A DNA stretch of 64,000 nucleotides from Mucilaginibacter cryoferens (GTDB lineage: Bacteria > Bacteroidota > Bacteroidia > Sphingobacteriales > Sphingobacteriaceae): assembly GCF_014205845.1 (NCBI RefSeq), contig NZ_JACHCR010000015.1:100046-164045 (forward strand), in the 5' to 3' direction. Below are positions 25,420 to 35,900 of the stretch, piece by piece. Both the position numbers and the translations under genes were made by a program. Each line of letters begins with the position of its first letter. Position 1 is the first letter of the stretch. The notes under the pieces were generated by a model, which saw only the letters and a list, made by a program, of their open reading frames with translations, searched no databases and was not told the DNA's origin.

Positions 25420-26457
25420 TTAGTTCACCCTCCTGAAATCGATATTAGTCATTTTAATACCCGTTGTACCCAGGCTGCCTCCTCCCGAACGGACAACCAA
25501 ATAAACCGTACCCGCCGTAGGGAACGATACCACATTGCCGCTACCCGCACATGATAATGAGGACAATAGCGCGTTAAACGTGGTTTTACCACAGCCATTC
25601 CAGGTATTAAGCGATATACGGGTTCCACCATCACTATAATCCTGACCTGCAACAGGGGCCGCTTTACCAACATAAACCTCAAACCAGCAGTCGGTAGCGC
25701 CAGAACCGGCCACATTCATATCAATTTTGTATTGCTTATTGGCACGTACCGTAAATGTTTGCAAAACACCTTGCTGCCCCCAGTTACCACCGGTTGCCAG
25801 TATACTGCCATCTTCGTTTATGTTAAAAGTAACACCATCGCCGTATTTTACAACGCTCCATTTGGTTTTATCAACCATGTTTGTTTTAGGTGTTACGGCA
25901 TCAATAAGCGCATCGGCATCAAAGTAGATGATCACTTTATTCATATCGGTATTAACCGGCTGTTTTGATGAATTGGCTATTTTAACACCCAAAGCCAAAA
26001 CTTTTCCGCTATACTTATCCAGGTTGGCAATTTTTATTTTAGGCACTATGCTGCCTTTCATAATATTGTTATCCAACATAACCGTGTCTTTTACAGCCAA
26101 AGTATAATCGGTGGCGTCCAGAGGTATGGTATTGGCAGGCAAGGCACCCGAGGCAACCAAACCGGCAATGGCAGTATTATCTACACTTACATCAACTGTT
26201 AACGGATCGTAGCCCGATTCGCCGCCACGATAAACCGGGATGGCAAAGTTAGCCGTATGAGCAATGGTATCAACCGTAAGTTTAGAATTGTCCAGTGCAG
26301 ATACTATGCCATTGGGCTTCTCGGCCTGTGGCAGATAAACCTTTACACTTGTTGCAGCAGTTTTAGGGCCTTGCAAATATTCCTGTTTGCAGGATAACAC
26401 CACGGTAAGCAGCAAACATGCCGATAATTTTAGTACTGATGATGCATGAATTTTCAT
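25420..26457 (-). CDS. Surface lipoprotein, likely glycan-binding (DUF1735-like N-terminus)
   Basis: The last gene of the SusCD operon. Starting at the ATG at 26457 it has 345 aa with lipobox VLSC (Cys23). The first half (about 35-180) reads like DUF1735, with KVYLPQAEKPNG and YRGGESGYDPLTVDVSVDN. The second half looks like a galactose-binding-type beta-sandwich (QQGVLQTFTVRANKQYKIDM and GTVYLVVRSGGGSLG). This architecture is typical of surface glycan-binding proteins encoded after SusD. The ligand is inferred to be the same plant glycan as that of the GH106 enzyme. An ATG 13 codons upstream is less likely. Confidence 0.78.
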   Translation of the reverse strand: MKIHASSVLKLSACLLLTVVLSCKQEYLQGPKTAATSVKVYLPQAEKPNGIVSALDNSKLTVDTIAHTANFAIPVYRGGESGYDPLTVDVSVDNTAIAGLVASGALPANTIPLDATDYTLAVKDTVMLDNNIMKGSIVPKIKIANLDKYSGKVLALGVKIANSSKQPVNTDMNKVIIYFDADALIDAVTPKTNMVDKTKWSVVKYGDGVTFNINEDGSILATGGNWGQQGVLQTFTVRANKQYKIDMNVAGSGATDCWFEVYVGKAAPVAGQDYSDGGTRISLNTWNGCGKTTFNALLSSLSCAGSGNVVSFPTAGTVYLVVRSGGGSLGTTGIKMTNIDFRRVN

Positions 26458-26529
26458 AAAATATTTTCTAATTAATATTAAATCATAGTAAACCATCGCA
26501 CCTGCCGGCGCGATGGTATGTTTATAGTA

Positions 26530-28206
26530 TTACCAGCCTGGGTTTTGCGTCCAATGTGTTTTAGCAATTTCGCTTTGCGGTATAGGGTACCAGTTCATTT
26601 TATCATAAAACACCCTGTCTTCTAATTTTTTAACCGCATAGGTATTGATAGTCCCGGTGTTAGTGATCTCCACCCTGCTTACAGATCCGTTAAAATAGGT
26701 TACCCCTTTTTTCCAGCGGCGTACATCCCACAAACGGTTATTTTCAAAGCTCAGCTCCACATTGCGCTCGTGCTCAATGCTTGCCTGGTTTAGCTGTGCC
26801 GCTGTTATTGCAGGCATATTTACGCGTTGCCTCACTTTATTTATGGCAGCTAAGGCAGTCATCCCATATCCTTCCGGATCGGCATCGGCACCGTAAGCGT
26901 TATACATAGCCTCTGCATAATTTAACAACACTTCGCCATACCTGAAATAGCTCCAGGCATGGTTTGCTGTAGTAGCATTCACCAGATCGACAGATTGGTT
27001 AACCCATTTTGAAAGGTAGTAGCCTGTTTTGGTTGCATTTTGCTTTGGCAAGCCACTATTACCACCAGTAAAGGTTTCTATATTGGTTGATTTAAATGAT
27101 GTACCATTATAAACCACTGTAGCCGCAAAACGCGGGTCGCGGTTGGCATAAGGCGCCGCGGCATGGGCCGGATTATTCCAGTTGAACGGAACAGCTGTAC
27201 CACTGCTTACTACTTCATAATCATCAACAAAATTCTCCGTTGGTGTAACACTGTTGCCATTACTATTTTGAAAAACAATAGGGAAATTGTTATACTCCAC
27301 GTTATTGATAGCGCCATAACGACGGTAAAAAATAAACTCGCCTGATGAAGTATTGTTGGAGCCAAACAGGTTGGTATAGCTGCCATCTAACGAATATTTG
27401 CCTAAAGCAATAACATCGTGCGATGCCTTGGCTGCCTGCGCCCAGGTTGTTGTTGAGCCCGCATCTTTAAACAACGGGCTTGCGCCATACAATAAAGCCT
27501 TTGCTTTTAAGGCCCTGATAGCCCCCTGTGTAACCCGGCCGTCATCGTACCATGAATATGACGAAAGATCTGCCGGAATTATGGCACCTGCTTTATCGCA
27601 CAAGCTTGCTATGTATTGAATAACCTCATCAACCGAGTTACGTTTGATGTTTTGCCAGGTGCTGGCGTTGCTGTAATCCAAAGGCTGCTCAATAATAGGT
27701 ACACCACCGTAGCGTTTCACCAGTTCTAAGTAGAAAAATGCCTTCAAAAACAACACCTCGCCCTGCATAAACTTCACGTTATCGCGGGCGTTAAAATAAG
27801 TGGTTGAGTCGGTTGAGGTGATCTTGCCTTTAATATAAGAGATATCAACCTTATCCTTGTTTTGGAGATACTGGTTAGCCTGTCTTATCCCGTTAAAATT
27901 GGTTTCCCAAACATCATCGGGGTTGCTATACTGGTTCCATATACCATAGTTAAAAGCTTGTGATCCATCGCTCACGTTGGTACTCTCGGCATTATCCGTT
28001 GCCGATTCGAGGTTGAGGTTGGCAAAACCATCGGGCAAATAGCTGTAGGTGTTCCAAACTACACCCTGTACATAAGTATAATTGGCGTATAGTTTTTCTA
28101 CAGATATATCGGCCTTTATGGTTTTCACATCCAGGTAATCCTTTTTACAGGAGTACAGTAGCGTGGTTAGCACCAATGCTGTTGTTATATAATAATGTCT
28201 TTTCAT
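26530..28206 (-). CDS. SusD/RagB-family lipoprotein (second pair)
   Basis: A 558-aa surface lipoprotein with lipobox LYSC (Cys20) and the SusD pattern: the N-terminal KKDYLDVKTI, the TPR-like GEVLFLKAFFYLELVKRYGGVPII, ALLYGASPLFKD, and the C-terminal HERNVELSFENNRLWDVRRWKKG. It starts 27 bp after its SusC partner and is followed 72 bp on by the binding lipoprotein. It is a classical SusD of the kind paired with polysaccharide importers. Confidence 0.93.
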   Translation of the reverse strand: MKRHYYITTALVLTTLLYSCKKDYLDVKTIKADISVEKLYANYTYVQGVVWNTYSYLPDGFANLNLESATDNAESTNVSDGSQAFNYGIWNQYSNPDDVWETNFNGIRQANQYLQNKDKVDISYIKGKITSTDSTTYFNARDNVKFMQGEVLFLKAFFYLELVKRYGGVPIIEQPLDYSNASTWQNIKRNSVDEVIQYIASLCDKAGAIIPADLSSYSWYDDGRVTQGAIRALKAKALLYGASPLFKDAGSTTTWAQAAKASHDVIALGKYSLDGSYTNLFGSNNTSSGEFIFYRRYGAINNVEYNNFPIVFQNSNGNSVTPTENFVDDYEVVSSGTAVPFNWNNPAHAAAPYANRDPRFAATVVYNGTSFKSTNIETFTGGNSGLPKQNATKTGYYLSKWVNQSVDLVNATTANHAWSYFRYGEVLLNYAEAMYNAYGADADPEGYGMTALAAINKVRQRVNMPAITAAQLNQASIEHERNVELSFENNRLWDVRRWKKGVTYFNGSVSRVEITNTGTINTYAVKKLEDRVFYDKMNWYPIPQSEIAKTHWTQNPGW

Positions 28207-28233
28207 TTCTTTGTAATTACTAATAGTTTATTA

Positions 28234-31098
28234 CTACAATTTCACTTTCACCCCAAAGCTCACTACCTTCATTAATGGATATCCCATAGAGAGCCTTTCC
28301 GCTTCCAGGTTGTCAATTTTATCCCATACAATAAGGTTGGTGCCGTTTACAAAAAACCTGATAGCATCAAGTTTCTTTAAAAAGCTTTTGCGCGGCAAGG
28401 TGTAGCCCAGCTCAACACTGCGCAGCTTAAAGAAATTACCATTACGGAACCAGAAATCAGATTCCTGATCGTTATTGGCATTGCTTAAAGTTGATAAACG
28501 CGGTGTAGTAGCCGTGTTTGCCGTTGCAGGCGTCCAGCTATTGGCAGAAAATGGTGTAATACTATTGCCCGATACAACAAACGGATGCGTATACAAATAG
28601 GCATCATCCAGCAAACTTACCGTACGATGTAAAACGCCTTCGCCGTAGGCATCAAAATCAAAACCTTTGTATTTAAAGCCTAAGTTGAAACCCAGCGTAA
28701 TTTCGGGCAGTTTAGCATAACCCAATGGTACTTTATCATTATCATTGATGATACCATTACCATCCTGATCGGCAAATTTCAGGTCGCCCGGTTTAACATT
28801 GGCATATGACGAGGCGGGAACACCTGCTTTGAGCTTACCAGTAGCATCAAAATCTGACTGCTGATAAAAGCCTTTAAAAACCAGGCCTTTCATCTGTCCA
28901 AGCCTGTAACCCTGTGTATACAGGTAGCTGTAAGGCTGCGCGTTTTCAGACCGTTTGGTGATCTTATTGCGTGCAAACGCGGCCGAGAAACCTAAATTAT
29001 ACTGAAAAGTATTGATGTTATCGTTAAAATTCAATGCGGCTTCAAACCCTTTGTTCTTCACTTCGCCGGTGTTGGCGTATTGCAAATTAAACCCTGTATA
29101 TTGTGGCACATTGGCCGAAGGTATCTCCAGAATGCCGGTACGTTTTTCGGTAAATACATCTACTGTTGCCGATAGTTTTTTCCATAATTTAAGGTCGATA
29201 CCAACGTTAAGCGTTGTTTTTTGCTCCCATGAAGCGTTCATATTGGCAAATGCACCCTCAGTCATCCCGCCCTTAGCGGCGTTATTGGTACCTACTATCC
29301 AGCCATTGGCCCCAACTGCCCATTGCTCATTTAAAAAGCGGAAAGCTTCGTTAATATTACCGGTAGTACCGTAGGATGCACGCACTTTTAAAAAGTCGAT
29401 AGCGGTTACATCTTTCAGAAATTTTTCTTTAGATGCTATCCAGCCTAAACCCACAGCAGGAAAAAAGCCATAACGGTGCCCCGGTGCAAAATCTGCCGAG
29501 CCGTTATAAGCGGCAGATAAGTTAACAATGTATTTTTGATCGTAATCATAAGTTACATTGCCCGATAGGCCTTGTGTACGTATCTGATAAACCAATCCAT
29601 CGTGGCTATAGCCTTCTCTTTGGCCCAACAGCATACCGCTAAAAGTATTTTTGCCAAAGCTGCGGTTATAATCAAAGCCTATTTTAACCGCGTTACGGTT
29701 CCAGTGCTGGTTACCTCCATCGGCAATACTTTGGCTTACGGTACCTATGGTTTTGTATACTACATTGCCACTACCATCCCTTACAGGCTGGTCATTGGCA
29801 TCTTTAGTGATCTCATAAGATGGTACCGTGAAAAGCTTCTGATAGGTGCCGATGTATTGATTACTAAACGATAACGAACCGTTAAATGCCAGGCCCGGGG
29901 TAATCACATCCAGCTTCTCTACAAAACCAAAATTGGTTTGCAGGTTACGGGTATGCGAGTTATACACACCATTTTGCTGTAAAAGCTCAACGGGGTTAAA
30001 GTTGTACACCGAACTGTTACCCCAGGTACCATTTGGATTTTTAACCGGGAAGGCGGCAGATGGGATACCTAACAAATTGTTAAACAAATTAGTAGCCGTA
30101 AAACCTGCGGGGGTATTTTTATCTTCTGTAATACCGGTAATGTTGGCCTCTACCGATAAACTTTTGCTTAGCTGCAACTCTATATTAGCCCTTAGGTTAA
30201 TTTTGTTGTAGCGTGCATTGGTACCAAAATCCTTATCAATGGCGTTGGCGTTTTTGTACAAACCTTGAAAATCGGTGTAGTTCATCAACACAAAATACTT
30301 GGCCATATCGTTACCGCCTCTAAAAGAGAAGTTATAATCCTGTATAGTAGAGTTCTTTTTTAGCACTTCATCGTACCAGTTCACGTTTGGATGAAAAGGA
30401 TCATTGCTTGCCTTATACAGCGCAGGGTTGGCATATTTGCTGGGTAAGCCATCATTTGCCAATGCCTGGTTATATAACCGGGTATAATCATAGGCATTCA
30501 TGGTTGTTGGCAGCTGTACGGCACTCAATATACCATAACGGCCATTAACGGTGATCTGTGTTTTTGGTAAATTAGCTCCTTTTTTGGTGCGGATGCTCAA
30601 TACTCCTGCCCCACCTTGTAAGCCATAAATAGCTGTAACCGCCGCATCTTTTAACAGCGTTACAGATTCTATCTCGTAAGCCGATAATGAGGCTATTGCA
30701 CCCATATCAACCTGGAAACCATCGAGGTATATTATTACCTGGTTACCGGCAATATTCCAGCTGCTTTGGCCGCGTACGTATAAAGTTGGGTTATCATAGC
30801 CTGGCTCGCCAGACCCGGTTACTACGGTTAAACCGGGAATACGGCCCTGCAGGGTATTTAATAAGTTGCCGGCCATCATGTGGGTTAGTTCCTCGCCTTT
30901 AAGCGTAAAAACAGCACCCGTATTTCTCCATTCCTTTTCTGTTCTTAATCCGTAATCAACTGTTTTGGGTTTAATTTTATCCGTTTTTATGGTATCTGCC
31001 GTGGTAACATTTGTAGTTTGCGCGCTTACTGCCGAAAAACCACAGAGCGAAAAAATCCAGGCAAAAAGTTTTATATATTCTTTTTTCATTTTTTTCAT
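28234..31098 (-). CDS. SusC/RagA-type transporter lacking the N-terminal regulatory-like domain
   Basis: A 954-aa TonB-dependent transporter, partner of the SusD that follows. A signal peptide ends near residue 26 (SAVSAQ). After it come only about 40 polar residues before the plug (FTLKGEELTHMMAGNLLNTL, then VTLLKDAAVTAIYGLQGGAG). The carboxypeptidase-like domain found in the other three SusC proteins of this window is missing, and no TonB box of the EVVV type is visible. The barrel is complete and ends in VSFGVKVKL. The gap of 23 bp to the upstream SusD ties both pairs into one transcript. Lacking its own STN domain, it must rely on the first SusC for sigma/FecR signalling. Confidence 0.9.
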   Translation of the reverse strand: MKKMKKEYIKLFAWIFSLCGFSAVSAQTTNVTTADTIKTDKIKPKTVDYGLRTEKEWRNTGAVFTLKGEELTHMMAGNLLNTLQGRIPGLTVVTGSGEPGYDNPTLYVRGQSSWNIAGNQVIIYLDGFQVDMGAIASLSAYEIESVTLLKDAAVTAIYGLQGGAGVLSIRTKKGANLPKTQITVNGRYGILSAVQLPTTMNAYDYTRLYNQALANDGLPSKYANPALYKASNDPFHPNVNWYDEVLKKNSTIQDYNFSFRGGNDMAKYFVLMNYTDFQGLYKNANAIDKDFGTNARYNKINLRANIELQLSKSLSVEANITGITEDKNTPAGFTATNLFNNLLGIPSAAFPVKNPNGTWGNSSVYNFNPVELLQQNGVYNSHTRNLQTNFGFVEKLDVITPGLAFNGSLSFSNQYIGTYQKLFTVPSYEITKDANDQPVRDGSGNVVYKTIGTVSQSIADGGNQHWNRNAVKIGFDYNRSFGKNTFSGMLLGQREGYSHDGLVYQIRTQGLSGNVTYDYDQKYIVNLSAAYNGSADFAPGHRYGFFPAVGLGWIASKEKFLKDVTAIDFLKVRASYGTTGNINEAFRFLNEQWAVGANGWIVGTNNAAKGGMTEGAFANMNASWEQKTTLNVGIDLKLWKKLSATVDVFTEKRTGILEIPSANVPQYTGFNLQYANTGEVKNKGFEAALNFNDNINTFQYNLGFSAAFARNKITKRSENAQPYSYLYTQGYRLGQMKGLVFKGFYQQSDFDATGKLKAGVPASSYANVKPGDLKFADQDGNGIINDNDKVPLGYAKLPEITLGFNLGFKYKGFDFDAYGEGVLHRTVSLLDDAYLYTHPFVVSGNSITPFSANSWTPATANTATTPRLSTLSNANNDQESDFWFRNGNFFKLRSVELGYTLPRKSFLKKLDAIRFFVNGTNLIVWDKIDNLEAERLSMGYPLMKVVSFGVKVKL

Positions 31099-31121
31099 TA
31101 ATTAAAATGTGTAAAAGCCAA

Positions 31122-32978
31122 TTACCATCCCGGATTTTGTCCATCCCAGCCCTTAGCGTTACCTAAATAGCGCTTGCTCACTTCATCATTAGGGAAAGGA
31201 ACATAGTAATACTTGTCTGGAAACGACCTTGTAACAAATGCTGTAGTTGCCCAGGTGCGTTTTAGCGTACCACCCACATTGCGGGCCGTAGTAACAATAC
31301 CGTGCAAGGTTCCGTTCAGTACAGTTTTAGCTTTTAACCAGCGATTAAGATCATTATACCGGTGACCCTCGTACGCAAACTCAATGGTGCGCTCGTTTTG
31401 TACCGCATCTCTAAAAGCGCCTGCATCAGCAGGGTGCTTATCTGGCATACCCGCCCTTTTCCTTATCAGGTTAAGGTAATTGGTTGCATCACCCGATGGA
31501 CCAGCATACTCGTTCATCGCTTCGGCATAGTTGAGATAAAACTCTGCCAGGCGAAATATTGGCCATGCAAAATGATTATCGCTCATGTTATCAATGCGGG
31601 CAACAAATTTGTAGGTTTCCATAGCGTAACCATCTACACCGGCATCGCTGCTGGCCAGGTTACCATCTGTAGGGTAATCGCCTTTTTTGTAGTAAGCTAA
31701 TGTTCCTCTTTGGCTGCTGTAGTACATACCATCATAAGCAATGGTTTGATAAAAGCGGGGGTCGAGGTTAAGCGCCTGAATGTCGGTTGGCAAATCTGTG
31801 CCGCTTGCCGGCAGTGTCCATTTGGTACCATCCTTCTTTTCGTACTGCTGCATAAACTCAATAGGTACGTTGTTTTTTACGCCCCATTGCGCCAAACGCA
31901 ATTTCGACGACAGGTACTGGCCCCATGCAGATCCATCGCCCCAGGAATTGCCACTAGGTACCTGGTTTGATGTATTTACCAATATCAGCTCCTGGTTGGC
32001 AAACACATTCCATACCGATTCATAATCGCCAATGGTTGCATAGCTTTCGCCGGTAGTTAATGCTTTGCCGGTATTGTATAATGATACTGCCGAAGCGCCT
32101 GCGGCATCAATCACATCCTTTGCAGCTTTAGCCGCTTTGTTCCAGCGTTCGGGATCATAAGTTGCATAAGCCAGAACGGTATCGCGGCCATCGCCATAAC
32201 GGGCACCTGCAATTGCCGATTTAAGGTTGGCAGGCGTATTATATAACGGACTTGCAGCATATAGCAAGATCCTCGATTTTAAGGCCAAAGCGGCCAGTTT
32301 GGTAATGCGGCCATAATCTGCCGATGCACGGGTTGCCGGTAACAAAGTAGCAGCCTCATCGCACCATTTAACCACACTATCAACAACAGATTGTACGCTG
32401 CTGCGCGGCACTGATATTTTGCCGGTACCATCCAGGGGTTTGTTTACAATGGGCACACCGCCGTAATACCTGAATAATTCATAATGCTGCATGGCACGGC
32501 AAAACAAGGCCTGGCCTTTTACATCCTGTTTCCAGGAGTTATCGGCATCAACAACCATGTTGATATTTTTTAATACCAGGTTGGCCTGGCGGATGCCTTT
32601 ATAATGCCAGCCAAAACCCGGCCCATTATCAGAGCCAAAGCCATAATCACAGGTGGCATTGGCGCTCATGTTACCTGTTATATATGTACCGGTACCAATA
32701 GTGTTTGAGGCCCAGTCATACGCAGGGTGAATAATGTACAGCTGATCTGTAATAGCTTCGGGACGGCAGCCGTCATAAGTTTCGGGAAAATAGCCCCTGA
32801 TACAAAGCATATACATTTGCGCTATAGCATATTGCGCCTGATTTTTAGTATGGAAAATAGTATCAACAGTTACCGCGCCACCCTTTGGTTTCTCAAGAAA
32901 ACTTTTCTTACACCCTGGTGAAAGTATACCGCCTATTACGCATGCAAAAAGCAGTATAATTATATTTTGTCTTTTCAT
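31122..32978 (-). CDS. SusD/RagB-family lipoprotein (first pair)
   Basis: A 618-aa lipoprotein with lipobox LSPGC (Cys23), followed by KKSFLEKPKGG. Typical SusD helices are seen in KGQALFCRAMQHYELFRYYGGVPIVNKP, split across the TPR region, in ALKSRILLYAASPLYNTP, and at the C-terminal NERTIEFAYEGHRYNDLNRW. It is long for a SusD, with extra Gly/Trp-rich loops that usually line the substrate site. It lies 18 bp after the STN-domain SusC and 23 bp before the second SusC. Confidence 0.93.
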   Translation of the reverse strand: MKRQNIIILLFACVIGGILSPGCKKSFLEKPKGGAVTVDTIFHTKNQAQYAIAQMYMLCIRGYFPETYDGCRPEAITDQLYIIHPAYDWASNTIGTGTYITGNMSANATCDYGFGSDNGPGFGWHYKGIRQANLVLKNINMVVDADNSWKQDVKGQALFCRAMQHYELFRYYGGVPIVNKPLDGTGKISVPRSSVQSVVDSVVKWCDEAATLLPATRASADYGRITKLAALALKSRILLYAASPLYNTPANLKSAIAGARYGDGRDTVLAYATYDPERWNKAAKAAKDVIDAAGASAVSLYNTGKALTTGESYATIGDYESVWNVFANQELILVNTSNQVPSGNSWGDGSAWGQYLSSKLRLAQWGVKNNVPIEFMQQYEKKDGTKWTLPASGTDLPTDIQALNLDPRFYQTIAYDGMYYSSQRGTLAYYKKGDYPTDGNLASSDAGVDGYAMETYKFVARIDNMSDNHFAWPIFRLAEFYLNYAEAMNEYAGPSGDATNYLNLIRKRAGMPDKHPADAGAFRDAVQNERTIEFAYEGHRYNDLNRWLKAKTVLNGTLHGIVTTARNVGGTLKRTWATTAFVTRSFPDKYYYVPFPNDEVSKRYLGNAKGWDGQNPGW

Positions 32979-32996
32979 CGTCTCTCTCTTGATTAA

Positions 32997-35900
32997 TTAA
33001 AAATTAACATTTAAGCCAATATTGTAGGTTTTGGTAAGAGGGTAACCAACGTAGCCCAGGTTTTCGGGATCGCCCCAGATTTTGTTAGGCGACCATGTGT
33101 ACAGGTTAGCTCCGTTCACATATAAACGGGCCGACCGGATGCCTGCTTTCTTTAAAAAGGCTGGTTTAAATGTGTATCCTATCTCCATATTTTTCAACCT
33201 TGTATAGGAGGTATTTTTAAGGAAGAAAGTGTTGTAGCTGGCGGCCTGGTTGTATGCTGCTATAGGAAAATCAATGCGCTCGCCGGCATCATAACGCGCT
33301 TGTGTAAAGCGATTTTCATCAACCTCAAAAAGCGATTGCTGTTTGTTAAAATGGATGGTACTATTAGCATACTTAGCTACCCCGGCAACTCCCTGTAACA
33401 GGGCCGAAAAATCAAACCCTTTATAGCTAAAACCGAAAGAGAAACCATAGCTAAGCTCAGGAATATCTGTTTTACCGGTACGCACATAATCCTTCTCGTT
33501 AATTACGCCATCGCCATTAACATCCTCTAATTTTATCTCGCCGGGCTGTACGGCTGCGCCTGCATAACCAAGGTCTTTTTGGTAAACCGGTTTACCTGCC
33601 GCATTGTTGTAGGGCTTGCCCGCAGCATTAAGCGCCAGTACCGGGCTCGATAATATTGGGTTGCCGTTTGGATCTATCTTGTACAACTGGGCCCATGAGG
33701 TATACAGCCCATCGGCTTTCAGCATTAAAGGCTGGTTGATAGGGTTGCCCGTAGCTGCCTGATACTCCAAACCTGGTACGATAGCCTCATCCTGGAAAAT
33801 AATTTTGTTTTTATTGGTTGAGGCATTGCCTTTTACCCACCAGGTAAACTTACCGGGGGTACTGTTATAGGTTATCTCCAGCTCGTTACCCCAGTTTTTA
33901 ACTTCGCCCAGGTTGTAAGGCGGTAAAGTTGCCTGTACAATTGCAGGTACTGTGCCTTTATAGGACAGTATGTTGATACGATGCTCGTTATAATGGTCAA
34001 ATACCAAAGTAACCCTGTCATTAAACAAATGGGCCTCAACCCCTATGTTTGATTTAGTAGCGGTTTCCCAGGTTACATTAGGGTTACCAATTACGTTTTC
34101 ATAGGCACCCTTGATGGTATTTTGATTACTAAGGGTACCAAAAGTGTAACCGCCACCATTATTATACCCCTGCCCATACTGCCAGGTATCTGGTAAATAC
34201 AAATAACGTGCACTTACATTATTACTGCCTGGTATCACTATGTTATCGTTACCTACTTTACCCAAACTACCACGTACTTTAAAATAGGTTACATAGTCGT
34301 TTTTAGGGAAGAACGATTCGTTGCTGGCAACCCATCCCAATGAATAAGCCGGCAAAAAGCCAAAACGTTTACCTTCGGGGAAATTTTCGGAGCCGTTATA
34401 ACCCATGTTATATTCGGCAAAATACCTGTTATCATAGGCATAAGTAACTCTGCCTGCCACGCCCAAGTAGGCATGCGGAAGATCGTAAGCTAAATTAGGA
34501 TCGTATTTTTTCTCGGCGTTGTACAGGATCAAACCGGTAACGGTATGTTTCTTATCAAACGTACGGTTATAGTTAATGGAAAACTCGCCGTAAACTTTAC
34601 GCCATTTACCGTTGTTCCAGTCAGACCAGCGCTGCGGCGGGGTATCGTCATTTAACTGTACCAGGATAGGATCGAGCTTGTTACCATTTGGATTGGCCCT
34701 TACACCATACAGTAATGGCTTATAACCACCACCGGTACGGCTGCTAAAATAGCTATCATAAGCCCCCTTAGCATTTACAGATAACCCTTCAGTAATAAAA
34801 TCGAGCTTATGGCTTAACCTGATGGCCGAGTTTAGGGTACTGTTATTGGTGATGTTGTAGTTATTGCTGCTGGCAATAGCGTATAATGGATTCAGCTGAT
34901 CGTTCTGATTACTGAAGGGCACCACAAACTTACCGTTAATGATACCCGGTGAGCCCAGTGGCGACGACCACAGGATACGTTTTTGCCAGGTATAACCATC
35001 GTTATCCATACCGGTGATGGTTACAAACTGCGTACTTATATCAACCGATACCCTGAAATTTTTATTTACGTCAAAGTCTAAGTTTCCGCGCAGGTTATAG
35101 CGTTTCTTTTTAAACTCCATCTCGTCAGAAAAAGGCATGTAGCTTGTATTAAACAAACCGCCCTGTGTAAGGTAACCTAATGATACAAAGTATTTTACAG
35201 ATTCGGTACCGCCACTAATGTTAGCATTGTACTGGGTTTGCGGTGCAAATCTTTTAAATATCTGCTTTTTCCAATCCTGATCCGGGTGCTCGTAAGGGTC
35301 ATAATATGGATTGGTTTGCCCATTGGCCAATGTAGGCGTATGTGCGTTCTGATAATATTTCAGATCCTCGGGCGAGTAGTAAATAGTTGCCTCCTTTACC
35401 CAGTTTGCATCCCTTTTTTGGGCAAAATCACTCCATGTTGTGATATCGGCATCCTTAGAATGCTGAATCCAGTAATTCTCATAACTCTGCTCATTTAATA
35501 ACGACGCATATTGATAAGAGTTAACAAAATTTGGCAACCTGGCAAACTCCGATATAGCAGTTTGCGCTGTGGCACTTACCTTAGGTGCTCCCTCTTTACC
35601 ACGTTTTGTGGTTATCAGGATAACACCATTGGCACCGCGTACACCATATACAGCCGTGGCAGATGCATCTTTCAATACACTAATACTCTCCACCTCATTA
35701 GCATCAATATCAGCATAGCTATCTCTTACTATACCATCAACCATAATTAAGGGAGCGGTTTGGCCGGTATATGTACCAACCCCACGGATGTAAAGGGTTG
35801 AGTTATCATCACCCGGTTTGCCCGAAGTTTGAATAGCAGTTAAACCCGATAACCTACCTGCCAAAGCGTTGCTTAAGTTAGCAACCGGCGATTGTGTAAG

